Positions 34,873 to 47,044 of a DNA stretch of 64,000 nt are shown here, in pieces. Origin of the DNA: Sphaerosporella brunnea (lineage: Eukaryota > Ascomycota > Pezizomycetes > Pezizales > Pyronemataceae). The stretch's first letter is position 1; the number at the start of each line of letters is the position of its first letter. The position numbers were made by a program, and so were the translations under genes. Below the pieces are notes generated by a model. It searched no databases. It saw nothing but the letters and a program-made list of their open reading frames with translations, and was not told the origin of the DNA. The stretch is taken from positions 25,107 to 89,106 of the forward strand of contig VXIS01000199.1 in assembly GCA_008704415.1 (NCBI GenBank), given 5' to 3'.

Positions 34873-37800
34873 CCAGCAGCGAAAAGAAAAAAATGGTGCT
34901 CGACGGCGGGTGGGAGGGTCCTACTTGCAAGAATGAAAGTAAAATAATATTTGCGATTGATTATTGTCGGACAGATGGAGATAAAGCACGGGGGGACAAA
35001 AGAGGAAAGGATTGCTATTCACAAAGAGAGGGCCAACAGCGGATGAATCCAACAAGTGGGAGAGCAGCAATAATTGACAATAGAGCAATTTTGTGCTACG
35101 TGAGCATGAATGGCTGCAGGAACAAGTAAAACATAGGTTTAGGTGGAGAAGGCGGGGAGGCGGCCGGAGTGGGAGCGGGGGGTGCAATGGTGTCGGCGGC
35201 CAGCTTTTTCAGTGAGGTGTACTCAAGCGCAAGCACAAGTGTGTATTCTTCGCATTGTAAGTTGTTTGTCTAGCAATTGTGGGGGGCTTTGTTGATTACA
35301 TAGTAAGCAGTTTTGAAGTTTCCACAACCGCTGACTCCAAGCAGTTTGCTTCGCAGCAAACTTGATCGCCGCGGGGATTGGAGCCGTAAACAGCGCTCGG
35401 GGGTGTTGGTGCGGGCCACGCAAACACCTATCGAGGAACGAGTGAAGACTGGAGATCCCCTCACTATTGAAGGTCCGTCACAGGCCAAAATAGATGCATA
35501 AAGGAAAAGGTAAACTCGAAAGGAAGAACTTTTGTTGCTGAGTGGTGGGCACGCAGCCCTAATGTACTAAGTACATGCTCTATGTACCTCGAGTTCCAAG
35601 TACAACCTGCTAACTCAACAGGCTCCATGTGCACGTCGGCTGGCTGCTTTAAGGGATCAACGCCGATTTGTCGACTCCGGACAAAAAAAATCGTCTGCCT
35701 TTGCCGGTACGTGTGCTTCTGAGACATGTCGTGGCCATTGCGTGCCTTAGAGACAGCTGCACGGAGTTTGGCGTCTCACCGCCCTCCTTTGTATAGTCCA
35801 AGCCTATGTACAATACACCTTTTTGCATTTCGAAACGTACCGAGCACCATGGTCTGCGATCGCCTCCCCCGATGTCTCCTGCTTGACAAAAAGCTTCCTC
35901 GTACCCCCGTGGTTACCGAAGCGTGGTAACTTCTCATTCAGGCCCGACTTCTGATATCTTCTCTTAGTTAGCAGCAACTAGCAACCTTCATCCATCCACG
36001 CTCGATACGTTGTATGCCCTACTTACTAGTAGGCATTTACCGATACCAGCTGCTCAACAGATGCGTCCGGCCGATCATACGGTTCCGTGCAAGGAAGGTA
36101 CTTTGCACTGCATAGAGCCGCCGTAGCCAATTCGCGAATACTCTGGTTTGCTGCTTCGGCCTCAAGTCGCTAGCCGTCCACAAATCAACGTGCGTGTTGG
36201 CAATCGGTGGGCCTGATCGTCATGCAGGGCATAGAACCGGGAGATCATGTGGGCGTCCCGCCAGTTCCACACAGAGAAGAGAGATGCTCCATCGGGCGGT
36301 GCAGAATCTCATGTTGGAGCTTGGAGGCATAACAACTTCTCTTAGGTGGAGAAGAGCTTGCTTGGTTGGGTACCCGTCTCCGATCGAAGAGCTGTTTCTT
36401 ATACTTGCCTAGGATTTGTTTTGAATAGAACCGCTGCGTACTTCAATCATCGATGTTGCCGGCCGGATCCGCGGTCTCGTCAGAAGCCTGGGCCTACGGA
36501 CATCACTTTTGACCAATGGCCTCCGCGTGAAGTCGATATTCCAGAGCGGCAGATCCTCGCGCCTGACTAGCCAAGAGGCGCCGCCAATTCTTTCGGGAAG
36601 CCACATCTTGCTAAAAATAAGATATAACGCCAGCGCTTTTGAATAGGCAGCAACTAATGTGTCGAAAGGTTCATCGTTATCCTTTAGCTACTCAATCTCC
36701 AGCATCAAGTAGCTCGATGAATCGGGAGCATATTTACTCAGAAGAACAGTGGCTTTCTCCCGATGCGTCTATGTTTTTCGTCCAATGCATGACGTCGTGA
36801 CGCTCGGGCCAGGCTGTATTACCTTCCCGCCAATTGATCAATTGCAGCCTTATCATATAGCACTACTACGTTCTGCGGCACATGTATCCGCACCGCAGAC
36901 CTGACTGATAACTTTCTCTCTGCATACATGTACGCCTGCTTCTGCCATCAATCGGAAGCCACCCGGTGTGTCTGGACGATTGATTGAAAAATCAGATCCA
37001 ACGGCTTCCTTGCTTGCCCCTTCAGAGTTTTTCTTCTTTCCGGGCGCACCCGCAGCTGCTCTTTGTACCCATCCTCCCGGAAGGACGCATTCACTGTACT
37101 TCGCCATGCATGTACCTGCAGGAAAAATGTTTCTGCCGGTGCGACCCAAGCAGTCGACGGAGGACGACTCAACACGACAGACCTAGGAGAACTTACGAGC
37201 GTTCGAGTTAGACCGACCGAAAGAGTTGCTATAGAGTGTGTGCAGATCTGGTTCATTTCCAAAAAAGCAACCAACTAGGTAGGCCCGATGGCATCATCGT
37301 GGTGAGACATGCTGCCCGATGAGGGAATCGGCTTGCACAACGGCGGCTACATGCTTAAGCAGCAGGAACGTTTGAGAAACAGCAGCGCAGTAGGCTACAG
37401 CAACACCTGCACTCTGCAGTGTTTTGACAGTAGATACACTACATGCATCTTTCGACACGACAGGATCGTCTTTTCAGGGCAGTATCTTGCAAATGCAAAC
37501 ACCTACTAAGTACTTATGTATTTACTAGTAGGTATGTAGTTGAATGTTAAACAGTTGGAAGGGTTGTAACTAAGCCGCAAGCTTGTCCCCCCCCGCCCCA
37601 AAGTTTGGTTCGGCATCAGCTTGCGATCACAAAGTCCACCGCCAGCCATTTCCCCCTACAATATCGTGGTTCCACGCGGCGACGCTTTTCTTGTCCTACA
37701 AGCAACTATGCGGCCTCCAACTTGCATTTGCGCTCGCAGAAACTGTGGCAAACCACAACCACGCCACAATTTCAATGTCTGGATCTATCCCTCCGCCACG

Positions 37801-38316
37801 CACTGCCATTCCGAGTCCCCAGGCTCGGCCAATGCGGGACTAGAATCGATAGGGCTACTATAGGTAGGGCTCGAGGCTAGTAGAACACGGGGTTGGCGTG
37901 CCATAGCTGCTGACAAAAGTGATGAATTCAGGACTTCGGCTGTCACTCGGAATGAGACCGCTGCAACAACATAAGGCTGGTGGGCCTTTATGTTGTCAGA
38001 CCATTGAGCAATTGACGGAAAGTTTTTTGCAGTTGAGGGAGAACGGTTGAAGGCCGCCATCAGCCTGTGGTTTGCTTGAAGAATGGTGATGTCAATGTCA
38101 ACGTTGGAAGTGACTCCGCTCAGGTAGATAGCTTGCCCTGTAGTAAGAAATCGAATGTGCTCTATACTCGAACTTGAACATGGATTCCGTCCCTATTTAG
38201 ACTGGCACAGACACAGTCGTCATATACCTGCTCACTCATGCATCAAGATTCAATATCCATTCAGTGCAGAAAGGATCGTCTTTATACAACGATCTAAGAA
38301 AAGCGCCACGGTTCCC
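34873..38316. other. Gene-free stretch
   Basis: About 3.4 kb upstream of the chitin synthase and downstream of the deaminase. Open frames are short and random. Low-complexity TAC/AGT blocks (35565-35590, 36025-36040, 37500-37540) and pieces with many stops on both strands suggest old, unrecognisable repeat sequence. I see no gene, TIR pair or RNA. Confidence 0.5.
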
Positions 38317-39271
38317 TTAAAGCTTCGCCTCCAACCCCTTCCCGAGCCTATGATGATCCCCAGGCATCTTCTCAGCCGCCTCCTCGATCTGCTTGAAGTA
38401 CTACCTATCCTCAGCGCGAGCATCTCCCTGGATAGGAGGAGGCATACCTTAACCGTCTTGACCCTCAACTCTGCTGTAGCCTCCTCATCCACGACGACGA
38501 TAGCATTTCTATGCATCTGCAACGCGGAGATGGTACACAAATGGCCGATACTACCCTCGATACCATCCCTAACAGCGCGCGCCTTATTAGAGCCGGTAGC
38601 GATGACGACAACCTCCTTCGCATCCATAATCGTGCCGACACCGACGGTCAGCGCAGTCTTTGGAACACTGTCGACATCGCCGTCGAAAAACCTCGCATTG
38701 TCGACGATGGTATCATTTGCAAGAGTCTTGACTCTCGTACGGGAGGAGAGGGAGCTTCCAGGCTCGTTGAACGCGATGTGACCGTCTGCGCCGACGCCGG
38801 CAAGGAACAGCCGGATGCCGCCTGCAGCGGCGATGGCAGCTTCGTAGCGCTCTGCCTCCGCCTCCAGGTCCGCCGCCGATGGATCCAGCAGGTGCGCATT
38901 CTCCGGCAATATGTCGATGTGCGAGAAGAGATGCGTGTACATGAACGTGTGGTAGCTCTGAGGGTGGTCGCGCGGGATCCCAATGTACTCGTCCATGTTG
39001 AACGTTATCACATGCTTGAACGACAGCTTCCCCTCGCGGTGGAAGGCTACGAGGTACTTGTAGATCAGTAGCGGGCTGGAGCCCGTCGGTAATCCGAGGA
39101 CGAACGGTCGCTCTGCTGTCGGCGAGAAAGCGTTTATGCGCGCCGCTATCAACGAGGCAACGTAGAGCGAGGCGGAGGGTGCGGTGGGGCGGATTATCAA
39201 GCGCCTGTTGCAGTGAGGTTTAACAGGATAATCTTGAAAAATACTGGGCGGGGGGGGGGGGTAACCTACAT
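38317..39271 (-). CDS. NAG1: Glucosamine-6-phosphate deaminase
   Basis: Converts glucosamine-6-phosphate to fructose-6-phosphate and ammonia, the final step of GlcNAc use. Coding pieces: 39271-39270 (AT), 39204-38448 and 38400-38317; 280 residues in phase. The main exon opens RLIIRPTAPSASLYVA without any ATG. The conserved MRLIIR start only appears if a 65-nt intron (39205-39269, donor GTAGGT, acceptor CAG) splits the start codon AT/G. Family marks: VLGLPTGSSPL (phosphate loop), FNMDEYIGIP, LFLAGVGADGHIAFNEPGSSL with the catalytic Asp/His, and the allosteric-type VKTLANDTI segment. The last intron (38401-38447) restores YFKQIEEAAEK. The gene is 23 kb from the kinase/deacetylase pair. A 3' run of G lies in the first intron. 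Confidence 0.93.
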
Positions 39272-39906
39272 GATGGAGTTCGGTGGAGGTGAGGGCAGCT
39301 ACTTGGAAACATCCACAGGCCGGGTTTACTCTCCATTATAGACTCCAGATGCGGTGGGATGCAAACTGGTGATTACAGAGGGGTCAGTTATGTCATTGGC
39401 AATGTTTCCTGCACTCCGTTTCTACCCACCTTCCCTTAGTAGAAGCATCTTGCAGTTAATCTTGCATTTACAGTGCGATAAGACAGGCAGATATGTAGAT
39501 GATATATGACTGATTTGCCTCGTACTCGCTTTTCGGATATGCAGAGAAGCAGCAGGACCAAATGAGAAACTGCCTGATCTAGATCATAACCATCGAGTTC
39601 GCATCGAGAAGTTGAGAACACCAGCCCGCCCTCACTAACTTCAAGTGCAATTCTTCACTTCATTCGAGCGCATCGCATGGAGCACCAAAATACAGATGAA
39701 CCCTTCATCAATTCGTATCGTAAAAAAACCATTATCCAGAACCCCAAAACAGAAAAAAACAGATAAACTCCCTTTTTCATCCCCAAACCAGACACGACCG
39801 ACCCAGCCACGCAAAACGAAAATGCCAGACCCAGAAAAAAAGGAAGAACACAGAGAAAGGAGCAGCAGTCTATAAGACACATAACTCTATCCGCCCAGAA
39901 AATCCC

Positions 39907-42900
39907 TTAAAAGTCCTCCTCGTCGGAGAACACCTCCTCACCACGTTTGCGACGGGCCATGCGCTCCTTCTTCTTTTTGCGAAGCTCGCTGGAGGTGAGC
40001 TTCTTCTGCTTCTTGGCACCCTCGACCTTGTTGCCCATGGCGTCGAAAGTGTCTTCCTGCTCACCACCCTCGGCAAGACGGGGACCGGAACCCTGACCCT
40101 GCACCCAGTTGTGGCCACTAGAAATACATGTTAGCATCATGTATACGTGTAACAGATTAAGGTGTGGAGACTTACGAAGGAGTCATCCTTCCGTTCATGA
40201 CGGACCAGACTTCCTCAGTGAGGTTCTTGGTGAACTCCTCGGAGTGGGTGATAATGATCACACCACCCTCGAAGCTCTTCAAGGCCTTGGACAAGGCACC
40301 AAGAGAGTCTCTGTCTAGGTAGTTGGTAGGCTCGTCCAGGACGATCAAATGAGGACGTTGCCAGGTGGCAGCGGCCAAGCAGACCTTGACACGCTGACCA
40401 CCAGAGAGACCGCGCATGCGAGAGTGAGAGACCAACTCGGCGTCCAAGCCGAAGTTCTCACAGTGGGCCTCAATCTCCTTGCGCACCAGCTGGCGGAACT
40501 GTCCGTTCTTGATCGACTCGTTACGGTCAACCTCAGCAACCATCTTGGCGTGAGAGGCAATCAGCTCGGTACGGGGCAACCAGGCGTTGTCGGCAGTTGA
40601 CATGACGGTCCACTTCTCGCCCTTGAAGCCGACGTTCTCACCGAGCTCGAACGAGCACTCGTACTCGTAGGAGTTCTTGAACTTTCTTCTGGAGTGGATC
40701 GAGATGACACGGCGCTGAGAGCCCTCGACGCGGAAGACCTTCTTCATTCCAGCCTCGTCCTCATCGGTGATCTTGGTGTTGGCACGGTCCATAGTCTCAC
40801 GGTCCTCACCAGTCTGGAAACGCCACTGGATGTACTCGGAAGGAGTGCTGTCCAAGTGGTTATCGATGTGGGCGAACGCGTGCTGCTTGATGTAGGCGAT
40901 ACGGATGTTCTCGTGGTGGTAAATGTCACCGGAGGTGGGAACCAGCTCACCGGTCAAAACGTTGACCAGAGTAGACTTACCCGCACCGTTAGGACCAATA
41001 ACAGCGATACGAGATCCGAGAGAGCACTGGAAGGTGATGTCGCTGATCTGGGGCTTCGAGGTTCCGGGGTACTGGAAGGACATGTTGGTGGCACGGAGGA
41101 TGGCCTTAGCCTTGGTCTTGACACCCTCGAGGAAACCGGGCTCAGGGAACTTGAACTCCAACTCGGAGGCACCAAGCTCATAGTAGGAGCGAGCCGAAGG
41201 AACCTTCTCGGTGAAGGCCTTGAGGTTACCACGGTAGCGCTTGAGCTTGAAGCGCTCGTAGTGGATGATGTGCTGGACAACGTTGTCGAGGAAGCCAGAG
41301 TCGTGGGACACGATGATGGACGTGCAGGGAGACTCGATGAGGTAGGTCTCGAGCCACTTGACGTTCTGTCGGTCCATGTGGTTGGTGGGCTCGTCGAGAA
41401 GCAGAATGTCGGGCTTCTCGAACATGGCACGAGCCAAGGCCAACTTCATCTTCCAACCTCCGGACAGCGAGGTGATGGCGTTGTCCATCATCTCAGGAAC
41501 GAACTTGAACTCGAGAAGCTTAGCCTTGACCTCCTCGGGCTCGACCTCGACACCGGCGTCGCGAAGCTTGTCACAGGTCCAGCCAATGACGGTCTTCTCG
41601 GTGTCGGCGGCATCCAAGTCGTGCTCAACGAAAACGGTGCGGACCTCTGTCTTCTTGGGGAAACCCTCAACCTGCTCGTTGTTGATGGCCCTCATGAGGG
41701 TAGACTTTCCGGAACCGTTCGGTCCGCAAAGACCGTAACGCTGACCACGCTTCAACCGCAGGTGAGTCTGGTTGAGCAAAATCTTCGCACCATACGCCAA
41801 GTTGAAGGTGCAGTTGCAAAGGTCCTCGCCCTCCTCGTCGTCAGCCTCGCCAGCCTGCTCGTCCTCGGTGATCGAGACGCGCTTGCGCAGAGTTTCGGCA
41901 GCGGCCTGGGCCTCACCCTCGGCAAGGGCGACACGGAAGTAGGGAGCGGTGTGCTCCGCCCAGACAACGGAGGCCTCCTCTTTCTCGTCGACCAAAGAGC
42001 CGGCGATGCAGGAGATGTAGCGGAAGACGGGCTCGAACTTGGAGCCGGCGTCCTTGGGAACGATGGCCTTGACGGTCTCGAAGATGACGGCGGGCTCACC
42101 GGCGGTGGTGATCTCGGGAATCTTTCCGTTCTCGACGTGACCGACACGGATCAAGGTGTCGAGGGCCTGGCGGGTCTTGCCACGAGCCTCGGGGTCGGCC
42201 ATGTTATCGAAGTTCTTGTTCAAGCCAGGCATAAGCTTGGGCAAGAAAGGAGCGACGATCTGAGGATCCTCGACCAGCTTGCACATGTTGTCGATAATTA
42301 CGGCAGACTTGCGCTTGATGGTGGTGTCACGGTCGGCCAGACCACGCTCCAAAAGAGGAACCATGATCGACAGAGTCGGGGCGTAGACGTTCTCGACGAA
42401 AACGGTAGCACCGAGCAAGTGAACGGTCTCGGGGACGTTCTCGGGCTTAGCAATACAGGCGATCAGCTGAGGAATGAACCGGTTGATGTCGTTGTTCGAG
42501 ATCAGAGAGCAAAGCTTCTCCATGGTGGACTTGGCCATCTTCTTGACCTCGGGCTTGGTGTCCCACATAGCGCCAGAGACGGTGGGGACGAGCTCGGGAA
42601 GACGGATGGCAGTCTGAGAAGGAGCAACCTGAACCAAGGAGTCCAGGCACTTAAGGGCAGTGATCTTCTCAGCCCACTTGGGAGCGTTGAGGATCGACTC
42701 GGTCAGAGCGGGAAGGACAGCCTTAACGGCGTTGGGGTTGATGGCGCTGATGACCTTGAGAACGGCCTCATCGGCAGCGTTCTTGACCGCGGTGATCTTG
42801 TCACCGACAGCGCTCAAAAGGTTGGGCAGCAGCGAGACGATGTAAGGCTCGATACCTGGCGCCAGGTCTTTTCCGCAAATGTGAGCGATCGCTAGGGCGG

Positions 42901-43218
42901 CATGTTCCCGAGCGACGGCATCCTTCTTGCTGGTCAACTGCTTCTTGATCGCATCAAGCACCCTGATGATGAAAGTCAGTTACTGTTTCTCGCAACTGTT
43001 TCACGATCGCAATGGGGGAGGGAGGGCACTCACTTCGTCGGCACGGCAGCCTCTTCAATGGGGCCGTTGATGAAGGTGGCCAAGTTCTCGGCCGCGTAGG
43101 TTGCCTCGTCCTTGGTCTTCGAAATAGTGAGCTTCTGGAGGAGCTCGTCGAGCACCTTCACAGACTTCTGGTTCTCGGACGCGACAGCGGAAGACATGGA
43201 ATCGATAGCAGGAGCCAT
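39907..43218 (-). CDS. TEF3: Translation elongation factor 3
   Basis: Fungal ribosome-associated ABC ATPase that helps release deacylated tRNA from the E site. Exons 43218-43034, 42962-40176 and 40117-39907; introns of 71 and 58 nt; 1060 residues, the usual EF-3 length. Order: N-terminal HEAT repeats (about residues 1-320), four-helix region, then two ABC cassettes. The first has Walker [10 protein letters not shown], signature [15 protein letters not shown] and Walker [14 protein letters not shown]. The second has GPNGAGKST, the EF-3-specific chromodomain-like insert (about 40570-40800), [14 protein letters not shown] and [12 protein letters not shown]. The C-terminal tail is highly basic ([18 protein letters not shown]), as in EF-3, and contacts the ribosome. 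ATG at 43218 (MAPAIDSMS) chosen over the frame extension upstream. Strong codon bias makes a 733-codon shadow frame on the plus strand. Confidence 0.97.
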
Positions 43219-45233
43219 TTCGCAGGAAGAGGTCGTCAAGCAGAAAAAAGAGATCTATGCGGGTCTATATGAGGGAGGAAGCGACGGAAGGTCGGCGGGG
43301 TCGTATTAGTTTGCTAAGTGTCGAAAAAGCAGTCTAGCAAGGAGAAATTTTCTAGGACGGAACTCGAAGGGACTAGCGCGGATGATCTGGTGGTGATGCT
43401 GCTGCTGCTGCTCGCTCTTCTATGTCTAAGTAAAGCAAAGAACAAACACTAGAAATCTAAGAGATGGGGAGGTGGGTCGTGTCTAGAGGGAGGAGAAGGG
43501 GAGGAGGAGGGAATGAGTGGAGAGGGGTTCTTGTAGGAGTGAATGTGTAAACTGGAAGAGAAGAAGAAGAGGGTTTGCAGGCTGGGGAAAGAATTCCCTT
43601 CTTATATGCAGTTGTGGGAGGCAAAGCGCAACAGCAAGCTTTCTTGGGCTACCGGAGCGAAATTTTTTGGTGGCACAACGCAGAAGCCTCTTAAAAGAAA
43701 AAAAAAGCAGAGAGAGTGTGTGTGCTGTGATTCGGAAATACTTCCTTCCTTCTTTCGCAGTGGTGGATGTGGATCTCCGCCGTCGCCGCCGACCGCACAG
43801 AAAAAAAAAAAAATTCACGTCGCAGCCGCCTTCTCCTACCGCTCTCAGCAGAGTCTCAACGCACCTTGCAGCAGAGACACAACGGACTTAGGCACGCCCC
43901 ACGCCTCCCTCCACCCCACCCCCTCCAAAAAAGCCTGCCACACCACAACCACAAACCACAATCCCACCTCCAAGAATTGCCTGGACGGATGCTCGGAAAT
44001 TCACACTATTCAGCGAATCAGCATCTCAGCCATATCAGCACTGCCCGTCCGTATCATTCTCCTCCCAATCATCCCAATCAGCACCATAAGCATCACCCCC
44101 AGCGCTTGTAGTTGCTGTTGCTGCCATGTCCAGGCTGTCCCGTCTGGCTTATGCTGTCCTTTTCTTCCGTGCCCCCCCCCACCACCCAAATTTCAAAGCA
44201 AACAGCCTTCGATTTTCGATCCTTCCCTCCCCCAAGTCCCTTCTTCCGCGTGCTTTCACCCGGCCCCCGACTAACTATGATTCATCCCCTTTCTGTTCGC
44301 CACCTTCGCCGAAAAAAATAATAATGAAAATTCCCGCTGGCCCGCTTCCACAATTCTTGACCCTTCTCCATCGCCATATCCGTCAATTCCCTTTTTTTCT
44401 CCTCGCCGGGAGCCAACCCTTTCGTCCTTGATGTCCAGCTTACACAGATTTTATTTTGATGCAGGGATCGAACCCAATTTCCTCCAACAAGCAACGCCCG
44501 AAATAGCCGTCAAGCAAGCCTTCTGGAACGGTTACACGTTTTGTCGTCCCCCATTCGCTGCCCTGCGACGCCTCCTCCATTCCGTCTACCTGAATCAGGA
44601 GAATATAATCCACTCTAGGGCCGGAGACTGGAGTCTTGAGGCCCGTGGTGGTGCTGCTTCGATTTCGTCCCTAAAGCTTTCCTTCTCGCGGTTCTCGTCC
44701 CAAGCTTTCGTCTTTTTTTTTTTTTTTTCCCCCGTGCTCCGAGTAGCTGCAGGCACGCACTTTCATCTTCGGCACTGTTTACGAGATCTGGGTCTACGCG
44801 ATCTCTCGCAATCTCGTGTGCTTCGTTTAGACTTCCCGGAAACCCGCGATCTTGTGCGAGCACAAGCATCGCGAGATGCCCCTTTAGTCGAGTTGCCTCC
44901 TCGTTGTATCCACTCAGTGTGCATCCCCGCCCTCCAACATGGCGCGCGGGTTTCATCCCACAGGAAAAAGGGGACACACAGCAGTAGAGTACACACGTGA
45001 AGGCGTGCAAGTTCCTCGAGACAATCAGATATTCGTGAACCGACGAGCTCTCTTTCTCTCTTTCTCGTTCTCGAGCAAATAGCGACGAAGTTGCCTCCTC
45101 CTCCCCCGCCACTAGCGCAGCCCCTCCCCCAGACTCCATACCCCGGCCCAATTTTTTGGCGCCTCAGCTTATTTCTAGCGTGTGGAGGATAAGAAGAAGC
45201 CAAGCCACATCCGACAAAGCTGCGCCAGGCCTC

Positions 45234-45266
<33 letters not shown>

Positions 45267-45969
45267 AGATACATAGCGCTCTGACAGCGAACGACCCTGC
45301 AACTGAGCTGTCGGTCACATGCAGCCAGCCCATCGCCGCCAACAAATGCTCTCTACATACATGTCGATATCTCAGTTGCTGGAGCTGGCTGTTGGCTCGG
45401 TTTCGCATCCACACCCCCCCCCCCCGCGCAAAAGCAACTTCAACGCTCGAACCTCAAACGAGAAAAAAAAAAAAAAAAAAGGTCCCCGGCTTGAATCCCT
45501 CAGTGGCATGGAAGACCCGAAATTGCTGAGAGAGGTTGCAATTTTCTGGGGAGGAGCCGTGGTACGTACCTGAACCTTGTGGCTGCATGAACAGGTAATT
45601 TCATGCTTACGCTGAAGCTGCGGATCTCTCGTGAGCTGCTGAGTATCGCCCCTTTCTTGCTCTCTCAACAGAATTCCATTCCCACTCTGCTTGCCTGCTT
45701 GCTCATTCGTTTCTGCAAAGCACGCCTACTGACATAAAACGCTCAAAGCGCTCATCTCGTGGATATTCCCCCCCGGATATGGCGCCCAGGTCACAACGAA
45801 CAACAACAATCATCCTACCGCTCGTCCAGCGCGTCTACCTGAACAGCCTCAATCGATTACATTTAACGACCGTATTTCGATATCATCGATCCTAGCCATG
45901 CAGGTTCCAATACCGTGTCATTATTCGCAGCCAATATTCCGATGTTCCTTCAATTTCGGCATTGGTTAG
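43219..45969. other. EF-3 upstream region and gene-free spacer
   Basis: Contains the EF-3 promoter and leader, A or T tracts (43799-43812, 44708-44728, 45462-45480), C-rich runs (about 44170-44180 and 45414-45425) and the CAA microsatellite annotated separately. Frames here are proline/serine-rich artefacts of pyrimidine bias. No gene is supportable. Confidence 0.5.
45232..45264. repeat. (CAA)n microsatellite, about 11 units
   Basis: An uninterrupted run of CAA/ACA triplets. It is non-coding as far as I can see, because the surrounding frames have no protein-like character. Confidence 0.9.
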
Positions 45970-46227
45970 TAGAGGCTTTCTGCCCACCCAAAAGGGAACG
46001 CGAAAGGTGAAAGCAAAAGGTCTTACTATGGCGAAAATGAATCGTCAGCAGCCAACGCGTTGCAACATTGCAAGGGCAATCTTCACCAATCACTCAGAGT
46101 ATTGAGGGAAGCCAAATCTGACAGATCACATCTCTCAAGCTCAAGATGATCAAGATATACCAGTAACAGTTTAGACTGATGGGCTGAGACTTTTCGCGTT
46201 CCCTTTTGGGTGGGCAGAAAGCCTCTA
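45970..46227. mobile_element. MITE with perfect 36-bp TIRs and TA ends
   Basis: The left arm 45970-46005 (TAGAGGCTTTCTGCCCACCC, then AAAAGGGAACGCGAAA) is repeated exactly inverted at 46192-46227. The element is 258 bp and ends in TA on both sides, as expected for a TA target duplication. The interior has no coding frame. Perfect arms suggest a young insertion. Confidence 0.85.
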
Positions 46228-47044
46228 GTTCGCTATTCCATTGTTTGAGCCATTCCATTTCATCTTCTCCGAACAAACGACAATGTCCTAGTATTTCTCA
46301 CATGCCTCGATCATGAGCCCGCGATCTTCGCAACTCTTTCCTCAGTTTCTGGCAGCAAGCATCAATTACTAGTGCATAGACCACGTCGTCAAGTTGCTAA
46401 GCGGGCGACGCATTTACCTGTGGTTGCTTCTTTTTTCCATCTGTCGCTTGGCGATAGTTTTCACTGGGCTTGGGGAGTACTGTCAATTCCTTACACCGTC
46501 CTTGGTCACTTCAATCGTGGGGTGCGGGACATTTGATAGCTATTGCCAGTGTGAAACAGTGGCAAGCCTTTCAAATGCACTGCTCCACATAACCGTTTTC
46601 GTGCATCACTGAGCCCTCCGACTCTTCTGCAGTATCAATTGTCTGCATCTATTACAGATAGGACCGCGTGCTACTTTGTACCCTGGGCAGAACCACATCT
46701 GATTCACTGCTTGGCACTCGCAAAGGCATCCAACATGAGGCATTGTCAAAAAAAAGCCATAACTATACCTCGCGCTGCCACCCATCGCAATTCTGGACCA
46801 CCCTAAACGCAAGAGGTGCATAGAACAGGGAGAATGCATGATCTCATCCTTCTTTGCAGCCTGCCGCGGTTGAGATTACCGTTTTCGATACATTGCAGCC
46901 TTAGGTGATGCGCACCAAAGGTGTGGACGAGTAGAGTATGTAGATACATAGGGTCATAGATAAATTCATACATACATCATCATTGTTGCTAACCAAGAGC
47001 AAGAAAAAAAGAAATTCGTCAAACTTCCTCTCCTCCCTGATCTT
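46228..47044. other. Gene-free spacer
   Basis: Between the MITE and the 3' end of the low-complexity protein gene. A small plus-strand frame at 46394-46612 has a hydrophobic start and some Cys residues, but no similarity I can name and no support for being a gene. Confidence 0.45.

Noticed and set aside
40694..42895. 733-codon open frame on the plus strand opposite EF-3
   Set aside because: Same shadow effect over the most biased gene in the window; no motifs and no independent start context.
44455..44480. tRNA T-arm-like GGGTTCGATCCC on the minus strand
   Set aside because: The flanking bases do not form a T stem, acceptor or D arm. Isolated match.
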